DNA of 8,861 nt from Chromatiales bacterium (GCA_026999335.1 JALTPW010000722.1:1-8861); one strand, 5' to 3'. Counted from the first letter of the stretch, positions 1 through 6,592 are shown. Notes: generated from the sequence alone by a model not told the origin. Made by a program: numbers and translations.

Positions 1-1722
1 ATCGATGTCCTTGGTGATTTCAGCGAGACCGGTAGCCGTGAGCTGGTGGCGGCGGACTATGTTTACCAGATCAAGCGTCTGGCCCATCCGAAGTTGCATT
101 CGCCTATTTATGGCTTGATGACCGAATACATCGTCGGCCTGCGCGATTATGCAAAAATCCTCAGCGATGCCATTGATGCACAGGACGGTGGTTATCTCGA
201 CCTCACCCGTTTCGAGCTGCCCGGTGTCGAGCTGGTGGATCGCTACACTTACCGTATTCGTGTCACCGGCCTCTACCCGCAGTTTATCTACTGGCTGGCC
301 ATGCCCTTCTTCGCCCCCGTGCCGCCGGAGGTGGACGCCTTCTACGCCCAGCCCGGCCTACAGGTCAGGAACATCACCCTCGACTGGTATCCGGTGGGCA
401 CGGGCCCCTACATGCTCACCATCAATAACCCCAACCGGCAGATGGTGATGGAGCGCAACCCCAATTTCCACGGCGAGACCTATCCCGGCGAGGGTGAGCC
501 GGGTGACCGCGAAGCCGGTCTGCTGATCGATGCCGGTAAGCCCCTGCCTTTCATCGACAAGGTCGTCTACAGTCTGGAAAAGGAAAGTATTCCCTCTTGG
601 AATAAATTCCTGCAAGGCTATTACGATGCCTCCGGTATCGCCTCCGACAGCTTCGATCAGGCCATTCAGGTGTCCAGCCAGGGTGAGGCGGCACTCACTG
701 ATGATATGCGGGAAAAGGGCATTCGTCTGGCCACTGGCGTGGCTACTACATTGTTTTACATGGGTTTTAATATGGGCGACCCGATAGTGGGTGGTGACAG
801 TGAGCGTGCGCGCAAACTCCGTCAGGCCATTTCCGTTGCCATTGATTACGAAGAATTCATCAGTATTTTTCAGAACGGCCGGGGCATTCCCGCGCAGGGG
901 CCGCTGCCACCGGGAATTATTGGCTACAAGGAAGGGAAGTCGGGCATCAACCCCTACGTCTATGACTGGGTGGATGGCAAGCCCCGGCGCAAGCCTATTA
1001 GTGAAGGCAAGCGCCTGCTGGCCGAGGCGGGCTATCCCAACGGCCGTGACGCCAAGACCGGCAAGCCGCTCATCATCCATCTCGACACGACCGGCAGTGG
1101 CCCGGACAGCAAGGCGCGCATGGACTGGTTGCGAAAACAGTTCGCCAAGATCGACCTCCAGTTGGTCATTCGCGCCACCGACTACAACCGCTTCCAGGAA
1201 AAGATGCGCAAGGGTACGGCGCAGTTGTTTCAGTGGGGTTGGAACGCCGACTATCCAGACCCGGAAAATTTCCTTTTCCTGCTCTATGGCCCCAATGGCA
1301 AAGTCGGGCAGAATGGCGCAAATTCCGCCAACTATGCAAACGTGGAATTTGATCGTCTGTTTCAGCGCATGAAAAATCTCCCCAACGGCCCTGAGCGCAT
1401 CGCCATTATCGATCAGATGGTGGAGCTGGTGCGTCGTGATGCACCCTGGGTGTGGGGCATGAATCCCAAACAATACAGCCTGTACCACGCCTGGTATTAC
1501 AATGTGAAACCCAACTTCATGGCCAATAACACGCTGAAATACCGGCGCATCGACCCTGAGTTGCGCACCCACTTGCGCGCCGAGTGGAATCAGCCCATTG
1601 TCTGGCCGTTGGTACTGATTGCCGGCTTGCTGGTGCTGACCATCGTGCCCGCCGCCCTTATGTACCGTCGAAAATTGCATGCGCAAGGTATTGCGCGTGT
1701 CCCCGAGCGGGAGAACGACTGA
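1..1722 (+). CDS. ABC transporter substrate-binding protein, family 5 (peptide type), 5' end outside window
   Basis: The reading frame is open from base 1, so the true start and export signal lie upstream; the GTG at 46 is internal. The visible 573 residues show features of the extracytoplasmic solute-binding protein family 5 that feeds Opp/Dpp-type importers. These include an early VAADYVYQIKRLAHP segment (the usual 'aeDvvySlkRl.dP' region), a GTGPYML segment, and a late FQWGWNADYPDPENFLFLLY segment. Its role would be to capture a peptide-like ligand in the periplasm and hand it to the two permeases that follow. An oddity is a hydrophobic segment near residues 533-552 followed by YRRK, which predicts a C-terminal membrane anchor with a cytoplasmic tail; most members of this family lack one. 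The stop overlaps the next start by one base (TGATG), showing coupling. Ligand identity cannot be read from the sequence. Confidence 0.93.
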   Translation: MDVLGDFSETGSRELVAADYVYQIKRLAHPKLHSPIYGLMTEYIVGLRDYAKILSDAIDAQDGGYLDLTRFELPGVELVDRYTYRIRVTGLYPQFIYWLAMPFFAPVPPEVDAFYAQPGLQVRNITLDWYPVGTGPYMLTINNPNRQMVMERNPNFHGETYPGEGEPGDREAGLLIDAGKPLPFIDKVVYSLEKESIPSWNKFLQGYYDASGIASDSFDQAIQVSSQGEAALTDDMREKGIRLATGVATTLFYMGFNMGDPIVGGDSERARKLRQAISVAIDYEEFISIFQNGRGIPAQGPLPPGIIGYKEGKSGINPYVYDWVDGKPRRKPISEGKRLLAEAGYPNGRDAKTGKPLIIHLDTTGSGPDSKARMDWLRKQFAKIDLQLVIRATDYNRFQEKMRKGTAQLFQWGWNADYPDPENFLFLLYGPNGKVGQNGANSANYANVEFDRLFQRMKNLPNGPERIAIIDQMVELVRRDAPWVWGMNPKQYSLYHAWYYNVKPNFMANNTLKYRRIDPELRTHLRAEWNQPIVWPLVLIAGLLVLTIVPAALMYRRKLHAQGIARVPEREND

Positions 1723-2699
1723 TGCTGGCCTATATCGTGCGCCGCAGCCTGTACGCCATCCCCATCCTGATCGGCGTCAACCTGCTGACCTTCTGGCTGT
1801 TTTTTGTCGTCAACAGCCCCGACGATATGGCGCGTATGCAACTGGGCATGAAACACGTCACCCCCGAGGCCATCGAACGCTGGAAGGCGGATCAGGGCTA
1901 CGACAAACCGCTGCTCTACAACGCCGCCGCCGAGGGTGGCGACAAGTTCACCCACACCATTTTTTTCGATAAATCCGTGAGCCTGTTTGTGTTCGACTTC
2001 GGCACCGCCGACGATGGCCGCGACATCGGCTATGACATCCGCCAGCGCATGTGGCCCAGCCTGATGCTGGCCATCCCGGTGTTCGTCATCGGCCTGCTGG
2101 TGACCATCACCTTCGCCCTGCTGATGGCCTTCTTTCGCGCCACCTATGTGGATTACGCCGGCGTGGTGCTGTGCGTGATCCTCATGTCCATCTCGGCATT
2201 GTTCTACATTATCGGCGGCCAGTATCTGATCAGCAAGCTCATGCATCTGGTGCCTATTTCCGGTTATGACGGTGGCCTCAGCGCCTTCAAATTCCTGATC
2301 CTGCCGGTGGTCATCGGCATCATCAGCGGTATCGGCGCCGGCAGCCGTTGGTACCGCACCATTTTTCTCGAAGAGGTGAACAAGGATTACGTGCGCACCG
2401 CCCGCGCCAAGGGGTTGCCGGAGCGCGTGGTGCTGTTCAAACATGTATTGAAAAACGCCATGATTCCCATTCTCACTGGCGTGGTGGTGACCATCCCCAT
2501 GCTGTTCATGGGCAGCCTGATCACCGAATCCTTCTTCGGCATTCCCGGTCTCGGTAGCTACACCATCGACGCTATCCGTGCCCAGGACTTTGGCATCGTG
2601 CGCGCTATGGTGTTCCTGGGTTCGGTGCTGTACATCATCGGTTTGTTGTTGACGGATTTGTCTTATACGCTGGTCGATCCACGGGTGCGCTTGTCATGA
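1722..2699 (+). CDS. ABC transporter permease, DppB/OppB type
   Basis: A 325-residue inner-membrane permease of the binding-protein-dependent transport family. The start at 1722 is chosen because it overlaps the upstream stop (TGATG), has a GGGAG ribosome-binding site about 9 bases upstream, and gives the typical N-terminus MLAYIVRRSLYAIPILIGV (first helix, residues 8-29). An earlier in-frame start at 1584 would add 46 residues lying over the binding-protein gene and is unlikely. A periplasmic loop (about 30-105) is followed by further hydrophobic helices. The cytoplasmic EAA coupling loop, which contacts the ATPase, lies near residues 220-240 (DYVRTARAKGL, then KHVLKNAMIPIL). The C-terminus ends DLSYTLVDPRVRLS, matching the usual 'Dl.Y..lDPRir'. 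It should pair with the next gene to form the transmembrane channel. The next start overlaps this stop by four bases (ATGA). Confidence 0.95.
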   Translation: MLAYIVRRSLYAIPILIGVNLLTFWLFFVVNSPDDMARMQLGMKHVTPEAIERWKADQGYDKPLLYNAAAEGGDKFTHTIFFDKSVSLFVFDFGTADDGRDIGYDIRQRMWPSLMLAIPVFVIGLLVTITFALLMAFFRATYVDYAGVVLCVILMSISALFYIIGGQYLISKLMHLVPISGYDGGLSAFKFLILPVVIGIISGIGAGSRWYRTIFLEEVNKDYVRTARAKGLPERVVLFKHVLKNAMIPILTGVVVTIPMLFMGSLITESFFGIPGLGSYTIDAIRAQDFGIVRAMVFLGSVLYIIGLLLTDLSYTLVDPRVRLS

Positions 2700-4174
2700 G
2701 ACTACCCATTCGACTGACTGTCCTGCTGGCGGCCATCGGTCTTGGTCTGTGGTTGGCGCCGGTAAAAGTGGTGGTGCTGTGGACCGATGCGCTGGTGTTT
2801 CTGCTGGTGGCTGTACTCACTGCGTTTGTGATTTATATGCGCGGCAAGCCCCACCTGCGCGCCCCGTGGGGGCAGGTGATCCGGCGGCCACTGGCGGCGG
2901 CCTCGTTGGTGGTGCTGTGCGCCTATGTGGTGGTGGGACTGCTGGACTCGGTGCACTTTCGTGAGCAGTTATCAGCGCAGGCCGGTACGGAAAACAACGA
3001 GATACACTATTCCGTGGAGGTGCTGAGCCTGCTCGATCTGCTCGCCACGCCGCTGCGTACACGGTTGGAAAAGAGCTACTCCGCGCCGCTGGCCGCACAG
3101 CTGTACAGCAAGGAGACCGTCACCCTCGACGACGGTAGCACCGCTCGTATCTATCCGCGCCTCGATTACGGCGGCGCCCACCTCGATGATCCGGCCAGCC
3201 AGCGCGGCGCCGACATCGCCCAGCGCAGCCTCATGGCCCTGTTGTTCGGCTTGCTGGCCTGGGCCGCGCTGGTGGCGGCCTGGGTGGCCTGGCTGGCGCG
3301 CCGGCATGGCCACGGTTTCCGCGATGAATTGCAGGCCATCCTGCGCGGCGAGGCCGATCTGCCCTGGCGCAGTATTTTTGCCACCGTCGGGGCGCTGATC
3401 CTGTTCATCGCTCTAGCCCTCAAGCTGGGCATCGCCTACCACCTGTTGGGCACTGACAAGGTGGGCAACGACGTGCTCTACCTCAGTCTCAAGTCCATCC
3501 GCACCGGCCTGGTCATCGGCACCCTCACCACGCTGATCATGCTACCTTTCGCCGTGCTGTTGGGCATCATGGCCGGGCATTTTCGCGGCTGGGTGGACGA
3601 CGTGATCCAGTACATCTACACCACCCTCAGTTCCATCCCCGGTGTGCTGCTCATCGCCGCCGCGATTCTTTCCGTGCAGGTTTACATCGCCAACAACCCG
3701 GAGCTGTTCGAAACGGTGGTGGAGCGTGCCGACCTGCGTCTGCTGTTCCTGTGCATGATTCTTGGTATTACCAGTTGGACCGGCCTTTGCCGCCTGCTGC
3801 GCGGCGAGACATTAAAGCTGCGCGAGATGGACTACATCCAGGCCGCCCAGGCTTTCGGCGTCGGTCATTTCAAAATCATCACCCGCCACATCCTGCCCAA
3901 CGTCATGCACATCGTGCTCATTGCCGTGGTGCTCGATTTTAGTGCCCTGGTGTTGGCCGAGGCGGTGCTCTCCTACGTCGGCGTCGGCGTCGATCCTTCC
4001 ATGATTAGCTGGGGCAACATGATCAACAGTGCCAGGTTGGAAATGGCCCGCGAGCCGGTGGTGTGGTGGTCGTTGATTGCGGCTTTTTGTTTCATGTTTT
4101 TGTTGGTGCTGGCGGCGAATCTGTTTTCCGATGCGGTACGCGATGCCTTTGATCCGCGCACGGGGCGGGGGTAG
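2696..4174 (+). CDS. ABC transporter permease, DppC/OppC type, with long N-terminal extension
   Basis: A 492-residue protein whose C-terminal half is a standard DppC/OppC permease. It has the 'HxLGTDxxGxDVL' landmark at residue 249 (HLLGTDKVGNDVL) and a series of membrane helices. The EAA loop is near residues 379-403 (DYIQAAQAFGVGHFKIITRH), followed by the PNV motif and an ending of the 'D..RDAFDPR' type. OppC-type proteins are commonly around 300 residues with the HPLGTD landmark in the first 100. Here about 248 residues precede it: three hydrophobic segments (about 5-22, 30-47, 63-83), a polar, probably periplasmic stretch (about 84-175), and another helix (about 180-202). The extension's function is unknown. 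The start is fixed by the ATGA overlap with the preceding stop. It forms the channel with the upstream permease. Confidence 0.93.
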   Translation: MRLPIRLTVLLAAIGLGLWLAPVKVVVLWTDALVFLLVAVLTAFVIYMRGKPHLRAPWGQVIRRPLAAASLVVLCAYVVVGLLDSVHFREQLSAQAGTENNEIHYSVEVLSLLDLLATPLRTRLEKSYSAPLAAQLYSKETVTLDDGSTARIYPRLDYGGAHLDDPASQRGADIAQRSLMALLFGLLAWAALVAAWVAWLARRHGHGFRDELQAILRGEADLPWRSIFATVGALILFIALALKLGIAYHLLGTDKVGNDVLYLSLKSIRTGLVIGTLTTLIMLPFAVLLGIMAGHFRGWVDDVIQYIYTTLSSIPGVLLIAAAILSVQVYIANNPELFETVVERADLRLLFLCMILGITSWTGLCRLLRGETLKLREMDYIQAAQAFGVGHFKIITRHILPNVMHIVLIAVVLDFSALVLAEAVLSYVGVGVDPSMISWGNMINSARLEMAREPVVWWSLIAAFCFMFLLVLAANLFSDAVRDAFDPRTGRG

Positions 4175-4212
4175 GGTGATAACTGGATTTGGTTTATTGC
4201 AGGAATTTTTGA

Positions 4213-4297
4213 CGGTAGGGTGGGCACGTTTTTTGTGCCCACGTGCTAGACGAATACTCCGCTCCGCGTGGGCACAAAAAACGTGCCCACCCTACCG
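4213..4297. repeat. Paired inverted REP elements (REPIN-like), perfect 31-bp arms
   Basis: Arms 4213-4243 and 4267-4297 are exact reverse complements over 31 bases, separated by 23 bases. Each arm is itself a hairpin: GTGGGCAC at 4220-4227 pairs with GTGCCCAC at 4235-4242 around a GTTTTTT loop, and the mirror arrangement lies at 4268-4290. A GTAG tetranucleotide sits at the foot of the left hairpin (4215-4218), with its complement CTAC at 4292-4295. GTAG at the hairpin foot is the established recognition feature of REPs bound by RAYT transposases, and a RAYT gene follows. The element lies 39 bases after the permease stop, so it may also slow or end transcription of the transporter operon; that is inference. 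Confidence 0.9.
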
Positions 4298-4300
4298 GGC

Positions 4301-4376
4301 TTACTGCCTGGTGAGGCTGTGGCGCAGAGCGCCACGGGATGCGTTACACCGCGGAGCGGTGTAACGAGGGGATGGG
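4301..4376 (+). repeat. RAYT-flanking repeat, upstream (full-length) copy
   Basis: Bases 4301-4325 recur exactly, in the same orientation, at 4994-5018 on the far side of the transposase. A second matching block follows each copy: CGGAGCGGTGTAACGAGGGG from 4352, against a near-identical version from 5018. The upstream copy carries about 26 bases (about 4326-4351) that the downstream copy lacks. It contains the hairpins GGCGC-AGA-GCGCC (4321-4333) and a perfect 10-bp stem at 4343-4365 (GTTACACCGC, loop GGA). It also forms the left half of the larger inverted structure described separately. Confidence 0.8.
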
Positions 4377-4448
4377 GCGGTGAGGAAAAACAAATAACCA
4401 CTTGTCACACCGCTCTGCGGTGTGACACATCTTCAGGCGCTCTGCGCC
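4321..4448. repeat. Nested palindrome pair (second REP-like family)
   Basis: Four short hairpins lie in mirror order: GGCGC-AGA-GCGCC (4321-4333); GTTACACCGC-GGA-GCGGTGTAAC (4343-4365); TGTCACACCGC-TCT-GCGGTGTGACA with 11-bp arms (4403-4427); and GGCGC-TCT-GCGCC (4436-4448). Aligning 4321-4365 with the reverse complement of 4404-4448 gives about 37 matches in 45 without gaps. Most differences keep each small stem paired, which suggests selection on structure. The spacer is 38 bases. It ends 25 bases before the transposase start and differs from the GTAG-type pair just upstream, since no GTAG is evident at its foot. Confidence 0.82.
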
Positions 4449-4473
4449 GGGAAAAGGGCAAGGGAATGCAATC

Positions 4474-5007
4474 ATGGCACGCAGCCGTTATTACTTCGCC
4501 GAACCGGATCGGCCTCACTTTCTGACCTGTACGGTGGTGGAATGGTTGCCGGTGTTTACCCGCCAGGAGGCGGTGCAGATTCTGTTCGATTCGTGGAGGT
4601 ATCTACAACGCCATCAGGGATTACGGCTCTACGGTTTCGTGGTGTTGGAGAATCATCTGCATGCCGTTGCTCAGGCTGAAGACTTGCCGACTGTCTGGCG
4701 GAATTTTAAATCCTACACGGCGCGCAAGGTGATCGATTTGCTTGAGGTGCACCGGGCCGAGGCCATGCTGAAACGGATGCACTTTGCCCGCAAGGCCCAA
4801 CGCGGAGACCGAAAATATCAGTTCTGGCAGGAGGGTTCGCATCCCCAGTTGATCGACGGGGAAGTGATGCTGTGGCAGAAGCTGGCGTACATGCATCAGA
4901 ACCCGGTCAAGCGAGGCTATGTGGATGAGGCGGAGCACTGGCGCTGGTCGAGTGCGCGCAATTATGCTGGCGGAGAAGGGGGGGTTGAGGTATTTACTGC
5001 CTGGTGA
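4474..5007 (+). CDS. REP-associated tyrosine transposase (RAYT)
   Basis: A 177-residue Y1/HUH single-strand transposase of the RAYT group, related to IS200/IS605 TnpA. The metal-binding HUH motif is ENHLHAV with H61 and H63, and the likely catalytic tyrosine is Y81 in FKSYTARK. Conserved C-terminal landmarks are YMHQNPVKRGYV and EHWRWSSARNYAG. The N-terminus (RPHFLTCTVVEWLPVFTR) also matches the family. RAYTs bind and cleave REP hairpins as single strands and are normally single-copy domesticated genes rather than self-spreading elements. The start at 4474 follows an AAGGGA ribosome-binding site at about 4459. The last codons and stop (ACT GCC TGG TGA) lie inside the flanking direct repeat that begins at 4994. 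The gene appears intact. Confidence 0.93.
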   Translation: MARSRYYFAEPDRPHFLTCTVVEWLPVFTRQEAVQILFDSWRYLQRHQGLRLYGFVVLENHLHAVAQAEDLPTVWRNFKSYTARKVIDLLEVHRAEAMLKRMHFARKAQRGDRKYQFWQEGSHPQLIDGEVMLWQKLAYMHQNPVKRGYVDEAEHWRWSSARNYAGGEGGVEVFTAW

Positions 5008-5040
5008 GGCTGTGGCGCGAAGCGGTGCAACGAGAGGATG
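4994..5040 (+). repeat. RAYT-flanking repeat, downstream (shortened) copy
   Basis: The first 25 bases are identical to 4301-4325 and in the same orientation. They encode the last three residues and stop of the transposase. The copy continues with a block resembling 4352-4376 (GCGGTGCAACGAGAGGATG) but lacks the intervening hairpin bases present upstream, so the stem-loop is broken here. It can be read as a decayed or internally deleted copy of the upstream element. Confidence 0.75.
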
Positions 5041-5193
5041 CGCATGTATGGCGGGGCGTCATTCCAATAGATTGAGCGGGTGGGGTTGATGGTGTTGTGC
5101 CGGGTGAGCTTGCGAACCGCATCAATCGCGAACACGACTAAATATCGCGCCAACCAAAAACATGACCAACTATCGCTGAGCAAAATTTATTTT
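5041..5193. other. Intergenic junction with repeat fragments
   Basis: No gene is supported here. Two short pieces match the long repeat near 6650-6764: CGTCATTCC at 5057-5065, and the 13-mer TGTTGTGCCGGGT at 5093-5105, which recurs at 6653-6665. From about 5120 the composition becomes AT-rich and leads into the small membrane-protein gene. No convincing -35/-10 pair was found. Confidence 0.45.
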
Positions 5194-5499
5194 ATGGACA
5201 TCGTGGTTGTTTTGTTCTTCGGTTGGCCGGCTATTGCGATAGTTTTGATTATTGCGGCAGTTGGGGTTTTGCTGCGTAATCCTGTTTTTTTACTCGTGGC
5301 GCTGATTTTGTCGTTACCGAACTGTTATTACCTGCTCGGCACAAATAACTGGTTTCAGCTAATGAGTGTCACTATTCCAGCGATGCTGGGATTTTCAGCC
5401 ATTGCCATTAAACGAAAATGGTTTGTTATATCTGTTGCGGTATTGTTGCCAATCTATCTTTTTTACGGTTATTTTTTTTATTTGGTTATGAGTCAATAA
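5194..5499 (+). CDS. Small multi-spanning membrane protein, function unknown
   Basis: A 101-residue, strongly hydrophobic protein with three to four predicted membrane segments: roughly residues 2-24, 28-43, 55-70 and 74-97. I do not recognise the family and see no catalytic motif. The ATG at 5194 is preferred because the protein then begins directly with a membrane segment. A longer frame from GTG 5080 would add 38 polar residues encoded partly by repeat-derived DNA. The ribosome-binding site is poor (GCTGAG about 16 bases upstream), so start and expression are uncertain. The gene is visibly more AT-rich than the transporter genes and sits between repeats, which suggests acquired or fast-evolving DNA. 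A REP hairpin follows the stop by 11 bases. Confidence 0.6.
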   Translation: MDIVVVLFFGWPAIAIVLIIAAVGVLLRNPVFLLVALILSLPNCYYLLGTNNWFQLMSVTIPAMLGFSAIAIKRKWFVISVAVLLPIYLFYGYFFYLVMSQ

Positions 5500-5510
5500 G
5501 TGATAAGCGA

Positions 5511-5544
5511 GTAGCCTGGGTTTCGCAAGCTCGACCCAGGTTAC
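5511..5544 (+). repeat. Single GTAG-type REP hairpin; possible terminator
   Basis: GTAGCCTGGGT (5511-5521) pairs with ACCCAGGTTAC (5534-5544) over 11 positions, with one G-T (wobble) pair and a 12-base loop. It starts with GTAG, as expected of a REP, but the stem sequence differs from the pair at 4213-4297. It lies just after the small membrane-protein gene and is followed by GTTTTG, so it could also end that transcript, though the T run is short. Confidence 0.7.
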
Positions 5545-5960
5545 GTTTTGATTGGTGGTTTTGTGGGGTATGAATGGTTTTCTGGATTGCTTGCCGTGTG
5601 AACAAATCTCTTTATCTGTATTCATGGATTAAAGGGGTGTGATATTCAGCATTCAAGCATTGGCGTGCCGTGAGTTTGTGACACAGGACACCATGGGATG
5701 CGTTATACTGTGACACTCTGCAGTTATTGACCCGGCATCCATCATGTTCAGGAGTTCAAGTGTGACAACGCCGAGCCGGAGTACGCTTGAAGTCCCTGCC
5801 CAAATTGTTTAAAAAAATAAGGTGGGTCGCCGTGTGCCGATGCGCTTTGACACTTGGCTACACGACGGCTGAACAGGGTGGATACCGAGTCAATAAGTAA
5901 ACGTTGACTTCGGCATCACTTGGAAACGAGGGGTTCTGATCGGAAATCGGAGTATTTGAT
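5545..5960. other. Gene-poor stretch with decayed repeat fragments
   Basis: About 416 bases without a supportable gene. Bases 5691-5708 match 4332-4349 of the RAYT-flanking repeat at 16 of 18 positions. The octamer TGTGACAC occurs at 5677-5684 and 5709-5716, around this fragment. TTGACCCGGCATCCA at 5727-5741 recurs exactly at 6704-6718. The last 60 bases must hold the leader of the cytochrome gene; TTGACA at 5847 and TTGACT at 5904 resemble -35 boxes, but neither has a good -10 at normal spacing. Confidence 0.6.
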
Positions 5961-6530
5961 ATGACTTTACCGATAGCAGCAATACGAGAAAAATTCTTTG
6001 CGTCAGTGCTTGTTATGGCGTTTGGTTTTGTTCTGGCAGCGGATGCCGAGGCAATGGGTATGAAGAGCATTTTTGAGGGCGCGCCTACGGAAGATCAGTG
6101 CCGTCAGTGCCATGGGGACAATGCAGAGCTTCCACACCCGAAGTTGCAAGTGCCTAATCCGGACAGGCACCATGCCCGGGTCGGTACGCCGATCATGGGC
6201 CTGGCCAATGGTTCGCATGACACGGTGGCTCCGGGCGATGTTTCGACAGGGGTGTATCACTGCCTGACTTGTCACAGTGTTTATAATCCGGAAACACAGC
6301 AGCTCGAGGTGTTCTATACAACCGACTGTCTGGAGTGCCATACCGAGCAATCAGTGACCGGTAATCCCATGCGGGGCAGCAATGTCCATCATTTTACGGA
6401 CACGTTTTACAGTCACAACTGTTCCTCATGCCATAATTTCTTGTCCTCGGGTGGCTCGGGTGGATCATGGGGCGGTGGTATGGGCGGTATGGGTGGTATG
6501 GGCGGCGGAAGAGGTATGCGAGGAAGATAA
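5961..6530 (+). CDS. Periplasmic tetrahaem cytochrome c with Gly/Met/Arg-rich tail
   Basis: A 189-residue exported protein with four CxxCH haem c attachment motifs: CRQCH (47-51), CLTCH (101-105), CLECH (123-127) and CSSCH (154-158). An N-terminal signal peptide is evident (charged start, hydrophobic 12-27, probable cleavage after ADAEA at 31). Many other histidines (H59, H70, H71, H86, H100, H143, H144, H152) could act as distal haem ligands. The role is presumably periplasmic electron transfer; the partner is unknown. Residues 164-189 form a low-complexity tail with three GGM units, ending RGMRGR. The ATG at 5961 has GGAG 8 bases upstream. The gene stands alone, with no cytochrome-maturation or reductase gene nearby, and has its own terminator. 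I do not recognise a named family. Confidence 0.92.
   Translation: MTLPIAAIREKFFASVLVMAFGFVLAADAEAMGMKSIFEGAPTEDQCRQCHGDNAELPHPKLQVPNPDRHHARVGTPIMGLANGSHDTVAPGDVSTGVYHCLTCHSVYNPETQQLEVFYTTDCLECHTEQSVTGNPMRGSNVHHFTDTFYSHNCSSCHNFLSSGGSGGSWGGGMGGMGGMGGGRGMRGR
6477..6503 (+). repeat. In-gene 9-bp tandem repeat, three units
   Basis: Three copies of GGTATGGGY stand in tandem and encode the Gly-Met-Gly repeats of the cytochrome tail. Because the unit is a multiple of three, slippage would change tail length without shifting the frame. Confidence 0.85.
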
Positions 6531-6592
6531 GAAAACGGGCAATCCTCTGGCGTCATGAGCGAAAGGCTGTGCGCCGGATTCCAGCGGGTCAT

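Noticed and set aside
358..1686. Long open frame (442 codons) on the minus strand across the binding-protein gene
   Set aside because: It lies wholly antisense to a clearly recognisable gene. The product has no recognisable motif and is biased in His, Gly and Gln as antisense frames of GC-rich genes tend to be.
1590..2444. 284-codon minus-strand frame across the first permease
   Set aside because: Its product is rich in His, Gln, Asp and Ala with no domain; it is the antisense shadow of a membrane-protein gene.
4213..4448. CRISPR array suggested by several repeats in a short span
   Set aside because: The repeats are inverted palindromes of different families, not evenly spaced direct repeats, and no cas gene is present.
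4301..5040. A self-mobile insertion sequence with terminal repeats
   Set aside because: The encoded protein is a RAYT, a group usually immobile. The flanking repeats are in direct orientation and unequal, with no target-site duplication or IS605-type end pair identified.
5395..5625. 76-codon minus-strand frame starting in the intergenic region
   Set aside because: It runs through the REP hairpin and into the end of the small membrane-protein gene. No ribosome-binding site or recognisable feature was seen.
5787..5900. 37-residue frame from TTG with a GGAG about 5 bases upstream and a signal-peptide-like start (KSLPKLFKKIRWVAV)
   Set aside because: Rare start codon, no clear cleavage site or mature domain, and it lies among decayed repeats. 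It could be a remnant of an exported protein but cannot be supported.
5847..5932. Sigma-70 promoter for the cytochrome gene from TTGACA (5847) or TTGACT (5904)
   Set aside because: No acceptable -10 hexamer lies 16-18 bases downstream of either box. A sigma-54 reading around 5855 (TGGC...GGC) is also too weak.
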